NCBI RefSeq assembly: GCF_949628215.1
Contig: NC_134281.1
Coordinates: 10,736,501 to 10,800,500, forward strand
Reading direction: 5' to 3'
Source: Phalacrocorax aristotelis
Lineage: Eukaryota; Chordata; Aves; Suliformes; Phalacrocoracidae
DNA length: 64,000 nt
Shown here: positions 35,730 to 49,300 of the stretch, piece after piece
How positions within the stretch are numbered: the stretch's first letter is position 1
Layout of the letters: the number at the start of each line of letters is the position of its first letter
Notes under the pieces: model-generated
Database searches by the model: none
The model's input: only the letters and a program-made list of their open reading frames with translations
What the model was told of the DNA's origin: nothing
Program-made: the position numbers and the translations under genes

Positions 35730-38700
35730 TTAACTGTGATCAACACAGCACTTACTTTTCATCACAAAAGATGATTGCTTGTGTTCTCTATCTTACACTC
35801 CTTTATCTGCTCTCCATTTGAGTTTTATTTCAAGTCCACCTCCTTTTCTAGTTACCATTGTTTTATACTGCATGGACAGAGATGTCTGAAGCAAACAGGA
35901 CTAGTTTGTTGCTACAATCATATAGCAAGCTGACCCAATGTCAACCAACATTCCCTATATATTCCACAATTCTGACATTCTTAATCTGAGATATGTAAAT
36001 GCACATGTGAGATGGAACAACACGTTTTGACCTCGCAGGGAAAGCAGACATAGAAGTAGTGATTTTCAGCCAAAACAGTTTGCTTTTTACTCTGTGTATC
36101 AGGCATGAAATTAAAAATCACCAGAGCCATGTCTCAAGAACTAAGTTCAAGTTCTCTTGCATGCATGTACAATTTTGTCTATGAGAGACTGGCAGGTACA
36201 TCACTGAGCACTGGAAGGGCTTGAATCAATATATGCTTCTGACTGACAGACGGTGAACCACATAGTACAAAACTACTCCACCAAGAGCCTCCTAGATGTT
36301 GTACCATAGCAGCTAAGCAGCTATTCAGGTTAATGTGGAAAAACCAAATGGAAAGGCCAGATGTGAAAAGCTGTGTGTGAGCCAGTTATTGCTCTCTCTT
36401 CTGTGGAAACCCTCTCTAGAAGGTATGGTTGACCCTATAGGACATGTGTTGGATTCCAAGCAAACTAATGCCTTTCATTGTGGGGAACACCAAAACAGAA
36501 TGAATGGCTATCATACTGCAATTCAGCTTCTGCTCAGGGCACTTGTCAGATTGTGCTGGCTCACCCAGATTCAATTACAGACAAGCTGGCTTCCAGGAAG
36601 ATTCACCATGAAGTCCAAATCAGTTATGTCAGATGAAGGGTCAGTGGTGGAAAGCCAAGGCTGATGAATGGCAGGCAAATGCTGACAAGCACCGTATGTG
36701 CTGGTTTTATGATGGGCTCAAGGGGGTTTATAGACCAAGACAGAACATGACAATGCTGATCATAACCAGGGAAAAAAATGCACTGATCACAGATTGCCAA
36801 GGCATAAGGGCACAACACTTTCAGGATTTGTTTATCAAAAGCACAACCACAAGTAGAAATGTGTTGCACTCACTTTTGAGGAGGGTTGGCTGAGCTACCA
36901 GTTATAACCAAATTAGCAATACAATAGCATCAATATAAGATGGTAAACAACATCATTTCTTGAAAAATAGTGTGAACTGCTAGGCTTTGCCTAAATGATT
37001 GCAGCATCTTTTTCTTTTTCTTGTCAGATTTGGGATGCAGGTATCACTCCACAATACTTCAAAGATAAATCATCATCTAGAGATGGAAGGAGAGAAACCT
37101 CACCACTGGCCTTCACTAGCCAGGATCTTTCTCAGATTCTCCCCAATCATTTGTCCTTCCATCTGACAAAGAGCAAAGTTCTGGACTGAATGAATGAAGG
37201 AAACCACAAAATGTTTTACACATATTTTGCAGCTAAGCAAATGAAGGATAAATGTTCAAGTTTTGATAAATCTAAAATGGGGAGCTCAGCTGCACTTCTA
37301 TCACTAAGCAAGGAAGTTTCAATCAGTTTTGAGATAACTCTAGCACTCAAACATACTGCACAGCAGAAAATGTGCCTCACCTTCTCCCTCTGACAAGAAA
37401 GGTTAAACAAGATTGTATCATTTAGGCCCAATCCTATTTGTATTATTTTATATGGCAGAGCTGGTTCAAAGTGACCTAACCTTACAATGAATATCCAGGT
37501 TTGCTTTTGAACTTCCATAAGCTTGTTTAACCTATCAGGTTAACACAATGCTTAACTGATGGAGAACGGATGCTCAGCACTTGCCACATATCAATTCTCT
37601 TTTCTACCATTCCCATATGCAGATCTAAACATCTGCCTGCTTAACTGTTCACGTTGCTTGTGAGAGTTTTGAAACTGTGCCAACTCTGAAAGTCTATTGC
37701 ATCCAGATCAAGTGTTCCACTAGACTGAAGATGTACAAAACTGTTTTGCCTACCACATTGTAAGTCAGGATGTAGTTTCAGAGCCAAATTTATCAGCTCG
37801 AGAAATTCTACTCCAGCTAAAGGAATATTCAGATACTTTCCTGAATACAGTAGTAAGACTAAGTGATGATTTCTTGCAACATGTTGATTCTATGCTCACA
37901 AAAGCACTAATAACGAAGATACAACTGATGGGTCAGGCACACTCTCCAGATGTGAATGCCTTACTATCTCTTTTATAGATCATGTTTAGCATGGAAAGAG
38001 GAAGCATGTTTGCCTAAGAAAGTGCAGCAAATACAGACAAAAGGAATGCTTGTGCAAGTGCTACTTACTGGCTAACCCTCTCAAGATCTTAACTGCAAAT
38101 AGGTAGCAATGGAGTGGCAATATGAGGAAAGGCATAGGATGTTTGAACAGAAAGGACATGTCCTTGGACAGAAAAAAGGTGTAAAATAAAAGACACACGG
38201 CATCAAAACCAGAATGGCTCAAATAATGACCCTTGCTAACCAAAGATATGCTTTGAAAAAACTTACAAATAGACCCAACGTGGTTAAAGATTCCTTTTAC
38301 ATCAGAAGTTTAAGAGTATTGTATTATGTGTGGATACAGTGCAATGAACTGATTAAAAAATCCAGATGTTCTCTCCCCACTCAGCATGTCTGTAACTGAT
38401 AAGCTCACAGAACAATTCTGAAGGGCATCCTCATCAGCAACCTTTGCTTTTTTCCAGACACACTGACCTGACATCCCAGACCACGGAAGAAAATTCATAG
38501 AAACACTATGTACTTTTACATACCTACATATTTTTTTTATGAATTGCAAACTTGATTTAGAGAAGGAAAACAGTTGATTTGTGAAACCTATAATTTAGGT
38601 ATCGCACACCAAATCCAAGATACATGAATTAATGGAGTGATGCATTCTCAGTTTAGGAATCTATTCCTTTGTCTCAGCTGTCAGCTGTTAACCAACAGAA

Positions 38701-39140
38701 GCTGTCAACCCACCTCTTCCATTTCAGTTCTATAGAACTGTCACATTGGGCTGGAGAGTCAGTTACTTCCAGAATTTAGAAAATATAAACCAAAATTTAC
38801 TTAGTAAGTAGTATTATGTCTCTTAGGATCTGGTCCTTGTGGGGCTGCGCTTGTGTAAGTCTTTTTACACTCAGATTCTAGATGATGGTAGTTCAAAACC
38901 TAATTTAAGAAGCACGGCTGGGATAAGGTAATCACATATAAAGATGTTATCAACTCTAAACATTGCACCTAGAGCATGTCTGGAATGGGAATCCTCTCAA
39001 ACACTTCTGAGTTCTGTGGGAGTAGCAATTTCATTATCAAAACCAACTGGCAATTTTCCTGCTTCCATAGATGCTTTTCATAGCAATGGTGATGACTTTG
39101 TCAGGGGCCACAGTTCCCTCTTGGTGACCTTTTCATCTGC
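35730..39140. other. Gene-free DNA
   Basis: No gene is supported. Frames at 36335-36664 and 37190-37518 lack recognisable domains. AGGCCCAATCCTATT near 37423 may be another trace of the old amniote repeat class. Confidence 0.4.
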
Positions 39141-39146
39141 CCTAGA

Positions 39147-39226
39147 ACTGCACTCACCAACGGGTGAAACAAGGATTCTGACATCTACTGCACTCACCAG
39201 TGGGTGAAACAAGGATTCTGACGTTT
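39147..39226 (+). repeat. Perfectly spaced 40-bp tandem duplication
   Basis: Two adjacent 40-bp copies (39147-39186 and 39187-39226) both begin ACTGCACTCACCA and share GGGTGAAACAAGGATTCTGAC. They differ at four positions, all transitions. It is a recent local duplication in otherwise unique DNA. Confidence 0.9.
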
Positions 39227-39865
39227 ATATCTAGCAGTGAAGCAACATGGATTGCACATATCAGGCTACCGAGTCAAACAGAAAATTATCTCTTAATTTA
39301 GCTATCACCTGCCCCGATCAGTATCATGAATCTTATATGACTGTATCCACCAGCAATGTGAGAACGGGTATGCAATGATGCTGAAAGTCTAGAAAACAAA
39401 GGCAGCAACTTTATATGAAAAACAGGTAGCACAAGAGAGACTCAACAATAATTGAAATCAGCCCTTAAGATAAGGACCAACCGAAAATTCAAACTATACC
39501 TCTCACTACCCAGTTTTGAATTTGGTACCCTTCTTCAAATGTAGTTTTTATTTTTTAACATTGCTTGCCAATTCTTTAATTGTCCTCATTGTGGTTATAA
39601 CATTACCATAGAGCTACTGCCATGGTGTATTCAAGAGGAGACAAAGAAGGAAGTCCTATGGCAAATCTTAATTTTATAGCATTCCTACAAAATAATCTCA
39701 AGCTCATGCGCTCCAGGTGACTCTCAGATTGATTTTGTGCTGTCACATCCATGCACACCCACAGACTCTAGCACACTTCATAAATGAATTCAAAGGGTAC
39801 AAGGCAACAGTCAAGCTTGGCAAGTTATGTAGCTTTCTAATTTTTTAGTTGTTTCCTAGTGTGTA

Positions 39866-39942
39866 TGTTGTTATTATTATTACTATTATTGTTGTTGTTG
39901 TTCCTGCTGCTGTTGTTATTGTAATTATTGTTGTTATTATTG
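39866..39942 (+). repeat. TTA/TTG trinucleotide microsatellite
   Basis: About 77 bp of TTR triplets (TTATTATTATTACTATTATT, GTTGTTGTTGTTCC, CTGCTGTTGTTATTGTAATT) form an interrupted microsatellite. Confidence 0.9.
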
Positions 39943-39944
39943 CC

Positions 39945-41550
39945 TATCACTACTAAATTCTGATTCCCTGGTAATATTTACAGGCTACATTCAAACAGAG
40001 CTGTGCTGTGCTAGCCTCTATACACATTTGTAAGCAGCTCACCCTGGCCCAAAGGACATTGAACCAGAATTCTGGATCTTTCAAGGTTTGTCCTGTATTA
40101 CCTTGGTTTCACATTTCACTTTGCTTTGGCTATTCCACCATTTTTCAAATCTTTCTGCTTATGCTACCTGTCAAGGAAATGTGCATTAGCCTTCAACAGG
40201 AAAAGGCTGTGTACCTGTAAGTGAAAAGCAATTAAGTTAATAATGAAAACAGTCAAGGTTTGTGTAGCTCTGTCAGAAAAATGAGGGGTTTATTATTAAT
40301 GGTACATTGGTTGAGAAAGAGAAATGTTAACTCCTGTTTAGTTAACCTGTATATGCTTCGTACGCATTTTCCTTTTGTAAGAACTGGGGAATTAAACTGT
40401 ATTAATAGATCCCTTTTAAGAGGGCAAGTTTGTGTGCAGAAAACCTTTGACCCACCAATCAATATTCACTAGTTCCAACTACAGATTGATATAAATGGAG
40501 TGCAAGCTTTTTCTGTTGCAATGAGAGAGCACTTACAATTATGAGCTGTGAAGGTTTAAATAGGTTTACAGCAGGTGGAGGAGAGAATATGAACAAGTTC
40601 ATCTATGAGATGCAGGAATAAGTATGCTTGAATTTTGTAGATTTGTGTCAAATAGGTCACAAAATACTCCTGCTGTGGGCCAACTGTGTACTTGAAGATA
40701 CTGGAAATGTGGATCCTAGGACTAACTTCTTAGGAACTGACTTGTCATTGCCATTCCCAGAATATTTTGCCCAGCATCCTTACCCCATAGCAACTTTATA
40801 GCACACTCTTGCTCCAGTTAGTTTAGGTATAGCTCTGTGCTAATAAATTTAAACAGCTTTTGGCTCTGGAATATAGCCTGCATCTGCTACACTGTTGTGG
40901 TGACTACAGGCCTCTGAGACATGTTTTCATTGCAAGAAACTTTCGGCTAGCAAAGGAAAGAATAGATCTATTGCCTGCCCCTTTCCTAGCTCTTTTTCAG
41001 GTTCCAGCAGTGGATGATGGCTAAGGGCTTGCTAGAGAGAAGGAGGAAAAGACAGAGGTACACCACTTACTGTATTTTTTACCACTGAAAAATCTCATGG
41101 ATCTTACAGGAATTCTGAATGCAAGCCAGAGCAGTTTTGAAATCCCCTTGACTCATTGCAAGTCTCATAAGTATCAAGCTTTCTCAATAAAAACCAGTGC
41201 AAATATGGCCTAGAGCCACCCCTCCCTTCCGCACTTGATTTCCTTTCTGACTTCATTCTTGTACTGGCATAAAGAAACAGGGCCATGTTGGTGAAGTGTT
41301 TATTACAATCCATGACTACTTGAAATTAGAAGCGACTCATAAATAAAGTAGCACAGGCAGATTTGGGGTAAGCATATCTGATTTACAGACTACAATGCTA
41401 TGCACAGAAATAGCCTTGATTAGTAGTCATCTCAATTTAGTAGCTGCCTACTTACAGCACAGTTTATAAAGAGACTTTGCCTTCATTCGTTAGCTGCTCT
41501 GGTTTAGTACAATATTTGCTCCTTTATCACACATACCTTTAAGCAAAACT
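39945..41550. other. Gene-free DNA
   Basis: No gene or nameable repeat. Short overlapping frames at 40253-40472 on both strands are chance. Confidence 0.4.
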
Positions 41551-41800
41551 GCAGGGGAAAGTGATTAAATGCAATTGAAGCAGTGCCTTCTAAACAAAGA
41601 TATACAGGATGTTCCCTCTGCTAACGTAGCTGAAGGCCGTGATTATAATTTATAACAAAACAAATGCCCATATGCATGACATTACAAGCTCTGAACCATG
41701 ATGTGCAGGTAATGAAACCGTACAATCCTTATTTATGCTATGAAACAAGCCGTTACTTTTATTGCAACTAGATAAACCTTTCTTCTGTTGCTGTATGCAG

Positions 41801-41851
41801 GTGCAGCACACAGTGAGTCAAGCAGGATTTGCAAACGCACCACAGTGGCAG
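41801..41851 (+). other. Candidate 51-bp cassette exon
   Basis: A 51-bp segment is bounded by a strong acceptor (CTTCTGTTGCTGTATGCAG ending at 41800) and a strong donor (CAG|GTAAGG, GT at 41852). It is exactly 17 codons and is open in the frame that reads VQHTVSQAGFANAPQWQ. A symmetric short exon with good splice sites is typical of a neural cassette exon. An RBFOX-type TGCATG lies about 125 bp upstream at 41673-41678. I do not recognise the peptide, and no partner exon was identified elsewhere in the window. The segment could instead be a regulatory element that mimics an exon. Confidence 0.3.
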
Positions 41852-41997
41852 GTAAGGGCTGCTGACTTCAGTATGCACTTGATTTTTAAGACCTCATACT
41901 CACAGGAGATACCAAATTTTCCTAAATGCTTATAACCAAGCAGGACAAACTGGTTTGAAAACATTCTGTAAACAAAACACAGCCTTACAAGACATGT

Positions 41998-42115
41998 TTT
42001 TAACCTTCCTTTGCCCCATTTGGCCCACTAGTAAACTGGAAGAAAATGTTCAGTCTCCTTTGTAAAGCACTTTGAGTTCAATGGATACCAGGTGCTAAGT
42101 ACTGCAATATTAACA
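41998..42115 (+). mobile_element. MIR-like SINE 3' region
   Basis: TTAACCTTCCTTTGCCCCAT, TAGTAAACTGG, then GTTCAGTCTCC, TTTGTAAAGCACTTTGAG and AGTACTGCAATATTAA follow the MIR tail order 'ttaacctctctgtgcctca...ctgtaaaatggg...tttgtaaagcactttgagat...agtattatt'. Orientation is plus. The tRNA-derived 5' half is missing or too decayed to see. Confidence 0.65.
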
Positions 42116-42169
42116 AGGAGTTGCATTACTATAAATTCATTGCCATTAATAACCACAAAATCATTATTA

Positions 42170-45100
42170 TGAAAAAAACGGTAGGAGAATTTTGGATTGG
42201 GTGCAGCCTATCCTGCTGCAATATCTTCTGATTATAGCTACTAAAAGGCATGGCAAGTTCCCTAGAAGGCCACCCCAGTTACTAGATTAGAGAAAATGTA
42301 GAAAGATTTTTGTCTCTGCATTGTAATCACAAAACACAGGATTAGAGGAAAATAGGAAAAGTGTCAGTGCAGTAGGGTTCTCTTAGCTGCTTGGGAGTGG
42401 TAGCAGCTGCACGTTGGAACAGCCCCGAGGTCTCTGGGTGGCAGGCGGGCTCCATGCGCACTGATTTGCGCTGTGCAAGGAATAACTTTATGCTCTTTTT
42501 GCAAGTCTTCAGCCAGAACCGACTGCTTCCCCACAGCAGTGAAGAATGTTGTCTTGTGTTACTGTCCTTTAGTTTCAGCTCCATACCCTCCTATTACACC
42601 CTCATCCAACCCTATTTCTATGGCTGGCACTTTAATGAGAATTAAACCTACCAACACTTTTCTGATGTTAACTTTAATTTCAGTTTCTGCAGAACAGGTG
42701 TCATGAGGAATTAATACCATTGCATTTAGCAATTCAATTAATAAAAGTATATTAAAATTAAAGTAGTAATGAGTAAAAAAACTATTTAAACCTTTAACAG
42801 TGTCAGAATTCCCAAATTTCAGTAAAAATATGCAACCCTAATGAATTAATATTAACCCTGGAGCCTAAGAAAAAAATTTGAATTCTTTGCGATCCAATCA
42901 CAACTCTGCTCTCGGACTAACCCGTTATTAATAATTTATCTTCTGGTGATGCAGGCTATTTTGTAATTTTATTTCATCAATTTCTAGTAGAGCAAAGATG
43001 ACGTAGTTTGGTTCTGTTTTTCATCTCTAAAGACATGGGTAAATTATCTGTGGATGTAAAATTTGAGCTTATGACATCTAAATAAATCATTTTCCCGTAG
43101 AAGTAGCAGTAAACAGAAGTCATACTCTTATTGATCTTCACCTCACATTCCACACACTGGATCATAGCATTGGCATCCAGAACCTGAATGTAAAGTGCAT
43201 ATTTTTTTTACCATTATGATTGTAGAGCCAAGCTTGAATTTACACAGCAACAAAGCATATGTCACAGTTACCTGTCAGCATATGTGGATGGTTTGAATAA
43301 AGCTCTAGAGGTGTCAGCTGCTCTACTCTTCTCCATGACAGCCAGGTAGACCCCACAACTCCGCAGCTGTACCATCTGTCAATTATCCAACATGCAAAAT
43401 ACAAAAATTTTTCTATGAGAATTGCTGTGCTCCCGGCATGATGTGATATGACTTCCTGCTAGACCTGCTTGTACTCAGATCAGCTTTCCATCTTTCAGGG
43501 AGAAAGGTTTGGAACAACTTGAGGATCAATTGGGAGGCAATGGAGCAGCCAGGAAGATGGCTCAGGAAGCAATCTACAAGTCATCACATATCTAAGAAAA
43601 AACGGGATTCTATGTTGGATTGCTCGAAGAGCAGAATTTTAGGAGACAAATCATAAAGTTCTTTTGCAAACCACTGCAGACAACCCTATCTGCAAAAAAT
43701 ATTGACTGACAGAAACTGTCCTTCATACCTTTTATGTCACCTACTATTCTCAAATACGGGACTGTAGGTGTGCATGCTTTGGTGAGAGCAATAAAGAGTG
43801 AGAATGGCAAACACACCTAGCTAAGAGGACAATTTAAGTGAGTAAAACATTCTGGAACTTATGATATCTAAGGCAGGACTGAATGCTGCAGAATGTGATT
43901 CCATTTTGCCACAGAGCCTTCACTGAACTTAGTAGCTGCACATGAAAGGATCACAGGATCCGATCAATTTATGTATTCACTTCAAGATTTTTTAAAATGT
44001 AGGTAAAACCACATTGAGTGAAACTGTGAAAACACAACCCATTATGAAGTCCTAGTAGTGGTAAATACAAGTGGTGGAAGGTGTGTTTTGGAATATTTCT
44101 CCACATCCTCACACTTCTTTTGACTGTGGTGGTAAAAATATCTATGTGGAGCAAAACCAAATTAATAGAAAAAAACAGGATTTACAAAAATACTTCCCAT
44201 TAAAGCTCAACATTTCCACAGTAAAGGAAATGTTTCATATACAATCATCTAGAATCCCTTCAGTAGAAAAGTTCCCATTCATAGTCATGGAAGCAAGACT
44301 GGATCCTGAATTATAGAGTACATTTGCATTCTTCATTTTAGTAATCATGCAAAGTTCAACTGTTTGGCTAGTGCTGACAAACAGCCATGAGAATGTGGTG
44401 ACCAAACAGAAGCAATGCCAGGGAACACTGGCACATCATACAAGATTAACATTGGTATGATACACAGCCAGCAAAACTGCCAGTTACTTCAGACTCCCTT
44501 CTCTTCCCCTCAAAAGGAAAAAGTCTTCTTAAATACTCAGGAAGGGAAAACAGGCTGGTAAGCCAAGCCACTTGAATAAAAGATCTCTGGAACCAGATTT
44601 TTAGCTACATAAAACAGCTATCACATATCAAAGTCAAGATGTATTGAGGCAAGAAACACCCAAAGGGATAGTGTTTTAAGTACTGAAGAATGAAAGGTCC
44701 ACAGACAACTGCATGTGCAGTGTATGTAATAGCACTTCTGAGCTGGGGGACCTGGATTCATGCACAAGTAATTCGTCAATCTAAAATGTAAGCAATGCTT
44801 CACCCTCGATCAGAGGCAGTGTACTTTCACAGGGCTTATCTGCTGTAAATATCTTGGGCCTTCAGTGAGATTTCCAGGGCACTATTTCCCTCAAAACTGT
44901 TCAGTACTTCACCTATGCATCACACAGGAATTAGTTTTCTTAAGCAGCTTTATGATGACTGGTGCCATGACCTGACTCCAAAAAATTAATTCTATAGCCC
45001 TTTTTAACTTAATCCAACAAAAACCTACTCATCCCAACACGAACTCGTGGATCATTTTCATATATACATTTATGCTAGTATAATTAGTATTATTAATATA

Positions 45101-46200
45101 AATTAAATGAGAACCCTATGATTTATTTTATACAGAATAGTGTTAGAATAATTAAAGCCAGCGAGCATTAGAACTTGTAGAAAATATCTTTGAATATTAA
45201 ATCTGATGAAGGTCATAGCTGTTTTAAAAGTATATGATAAGAAAGAATTTGTTGATGCAAAAAAAATTTACTTTCTTTTTGTTTCATTTTACATAAGTAA
45301 CTTTTATTTCCATATCCTTAAACACACATGTAGAGATTGGTTTATAAAATATCACAGTTAAATCCCCCCAGGTGAAAATCCTTAACAGACATATGTTTCA
45401 TTTCCTTAACCTACCTATCCTGCATGTCTCCACTCAGCCACTACCTTTTCTGATAGAGACTAGTGTATGTTTTTACCACTGCGACAGAGACCTCCAGCAG
45501 ATCACTACATCTCTGTGTCATTACAAACATCAAAGCGTGATAAGAAGTACCTGTTTTGCCCAGTATTGACTACCTACTCAGTGCACAGACTGTTGAGTTA
45601 TTTTTCAGCTGTACCCTTCTTCCCTAGAGAAGCTGGAGATCCACTTTTCCAGTGTCTCCATATCACATGTATACAAAAGACAAACTATTTTTATCTGGAT
45701 TTTTTTCCTCATTTTTAAGGGACAACCATGCCTTCACCACCTATCCTTCCGATTACCGCTCATCATATAGACCCTTCCTTCTCCAAAACACCAGCTGAGG
45801 GCCACCTCCTACTTAAATGCCAGCAAGGGCAGTAAAAGTCAGGAGCTATGAGGAAAGATGAAGCTTCTTTACAGCACAGAATAATATCCTTAGCCACCTT
45901 CAACTTCAGCAAGCACAAGGAACAATGTGGAAAATAAGCATTTATCCTAAATAAAAATTCAAATGTATCCAAGAAGTAAGAATTCACTGTTTATGCAGCT
46001 TGAGGATTTCCAAGTATTATTCTGTTCTGTCTGGCAAAAAGTCTAAAACTGGGCTCTAAATTTTATTCAAAATCCATTTCCATTTCACGTTAATTCTTAA
46101 AGTAATAATGGATTTATTTTAATGGTTTTTCAGATAAATCATCACACAAAGATTTACTGCATTTTCTGTATAAGGTAAAGGCTGAATTCTTCATTTAAAC
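42170..46200. other. Gene-free AT-rich DNA
   Basis: No gene is recognised. The interval 42720-42960 and the TA-rich stretch at 45055-45180 look like plain AT-rich DNA; deep conservation there could only be seen by alignment. Frames at 42391-42706 and 45372-45718 have no signature. Confidence 0.4.
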
Positions 46201-46204
46201 TCAA

Positions 46205-46325
46205 GTGCAGACCCTAACTATAAAATCACCACTAGTACTTCCGGAAATCTCCATGGACAGATTTACTGGTGTAGAAAACACATACTATTACACCAAAATT
46301 AACAGGGCCAAGAAAATTGTACCAC
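46205..46325. repeat. Ancient amniote repeat fragment
   Basis: TCCGGAAATCTCCATGGACA, GATTTACTGGTGTAGAAAA, then ATTAACAGGGCCAAG resembles the old amniote class with 'caatggagttacactgatttacaccagtgtaa...ggccc'. Assigned from memory; diverged. Confidence 0.4.
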
Positions 46326-46329
46326 AGCT

Positions 46330-49300
46330 GAAATAGCTTTCTGCATAAACTGTAGCATCTTTGTAAGAGGGGGAGCTAGAAGAGCCCTCTATCTCAAAGC
46401 TTTTGCTGAGAGAAAGGAAGATTAAGAAGTATGGTTACTTTAAACCAAAAGGCAAGTTCAAATATCTAATAAGTGACATACCACAAGTACATAATAAGAA
46501 AGAGGGTTTCCTTGTCAAGTACTGTACAAAATGATAGCGGTGTTTATATTAGGGACAGGCACCTCTCAGCAAAAAAGGTAGCATCTGATTACATAAATAG
46601 AAAACATTCATCTGAGAGATTAATTATTTTTGAAGCAGCAGCAGCAATGAACTGATTAATACATAGAGCTCTCTATCTCTATGTTTCTATAATGGTCACA
46701 TTAAGTAAATTCCATTTCCCTGAAAATATTCAGACTTACTGAAAAGTCTTTATGTACTTATAAATGTGTCAACAAAAGACAGGGAGGTAAGGGTTTCTAA
46801 GAGGTATTACTGCAATGTATATTTGATAATGAAATTTGCTGGTTAAATTAGCCAAAGTACAAAGATCTAATGGGCTTAGTCTATGATTCAAAAAGCACAT
46901 ATTTCCAGGTGTAGCAAAGATATGATGGATGCTCTCTACAATGGAATATCACAACTAGCAAGGACAGAGATTAATTTACCTGTTTGCAAGTGAGATAGTT
47001 TTACAAATAATCTTGGCCATGAGCATGAACTCTTCTCTTTGACAAACCAATCCCAATTACCATATTCACCTGTTGTAAAAAGAAAAAAAATCAGTCTTTT
47101 GTCTGGATCATTGCAACTTGTCAACTTCAGGAATCCTGTACTGGATATTCACAGAAGGTCACTGATCACTTAAATCACAAGGTATTGCTACTTTTCTGAT
47201 CCCTAACTGGATTATTGAAACTAGAAAGTGATAAAGAGCAAACGTGTCCATTCTGAACGTTTGGGTGCTTTCAATTTGTACTGAAATTAATTATATTTTA
47301 AGATTTGCAATTAAAGTGAGGATTCACAGACTTCTGGGAGCTGCTCCGAGTGCACACATTGGGAATTTTATATCCCCAAAATTAATATAAATCAAACTCA
47401 AAGCTTCTACTTACCAAAATCACTTCAAATCAATCTTGTTAATAGTTGGTTAGCCATACCAGCTAAACAATTGCAACTCAGTGCTACCTATTACACTGGA
47501 GAGCAGAGCTGCCTGAAAGTGGAAATCAAAATCTCTAGGATTTAAAGATGCAGAACATTGGGGAAGCCATATGACCAGCACTCATTTATACACTCAGATT
47601 ATATGACTAGTGGCTTATAAGGAATGATTCAAGTGTCAGAAATGTGCTGTGGGTTATTATGGTATGCTATTTTAATATGTATATCACTTTTGTCACCTCA
47701 GAGCTCATTGTTTACGAAAAGGAAAAAAACCTAGTGTGATGTAGTAAAATGGTAATAGTATATTTATGCAAATGCATCCTTCTCATCAGACTTCTCACCA
47801 AACAAGATGAATTACAGTTCACTCTCAACTCGAGACAAATGATAAAATATCATTTAGGCAATTATATCGGTTACGCAATTAGTTTCACCTGAAGAACCCA
47901 ATCTAAAGGGAGGGTATGAAGTAGTGGAGGGCTCTGGGACAGGGTTTCTTTAAGTAAATACATCCCATATTTCTGTTGAGAATCACCTCACATTTCAGAG
48001 TTCTATATTAATATAAAATCATGAAAAAAATTGTAACACTTTACTGGTATGTTAATAGACTTCATCTTCCAAATAGGTGCCAGATTTATTTGTTCTTATG
48101 AAATGCAACAAGTCCTTTCAGATTCCCTCTGAAGTGAAAAGAATTAATGTTCATTTCTGGAAGTGTGAGAAATTATGCTTTATCTGTATATATAGTATCT
48201 TCACAGATTCTAGTGTGAAATTAATACATCACCACTACATAAAATGTATAATTCATGAACTGATACCCAGTCAAATGTAGCAGCCATGAAAACTGAGGCA
48301 TCTGCAAATCATCAGCATACATCTGGAAAACAACTGATGTCAACATTCCCATAAAAGTGGAATATGTTTTTTTTAAAAAGTAAACATTTTTCACTGCACC
48401 TACCTGTTATCTTTGCAATTTAAGACTTAAAAATTGAGACAATATGTAGAAAATAAATTACACATTTTTTTTGAGAACAGCCAACAAAATCATTATCATG
48501 AACAAATAGGAAGCAAATGAGTTGTTATAGATTATAGAAAACAAATAGCTGTATACCATGAATATAATTATGGCACTATCTCTTGGAGAATAGTTGGGAC
48601 ACATATTGAAACAATGATGTAGCTTATAAGTGTTCTGAGAGCAGAATGTGGGAAATGTACAGTGAGCAAAATAGGAGCTAGTGAGACACAATATAGGCAG
48701 ACCCTCACAAATTCACATTTACTTTGAGTCCTTCTTTGTCATGGACCAGAGTGCAGAGGGAGAAGGATGCTCCCCCTGCACGTTAGACAGGTGATTGATC
48801 ATAGACAGGGTCACCGAGGGCAGATTGCAGCGGTGGGAGAAGGGTGATCTGTTGGATGGATACAAAGCAGCAGCAGGAGCAGCAATACCGGCATTACACT
48901 CTTTTCTTCTGAAGTTTTTCAGACTTCACCTATATTGACAATTTCTAGGGTAGAGGTGGGGGGGAAAGACTTTGCGTTTGCTACTTCTTTTCTAAATCTG
49001 CTGAAGTATGCTTTCTTTAGGCTCACACAGGATGAGTATTACTGCGTTGTGGGCACCCGCTAGATAGAAATTGGAGTAACATTGATACCACATGCCAAAC
49101 ACATTTATTTGAATTAGCCCATGCATTTATGATACATCATTGTAAGAATTTTCATCCAATTATTGTTCTGTATCAGGAATAATTAATTATGCAGTGTGAA
49201 GAATTTTAAGTTAAAAAAAAAAGACATTTTAAACAGAAAAGAACCTTGATTATATATCCTAGGGGCTGCTGATGCTAAAAGCGCTACTGTTCTAGACAAA

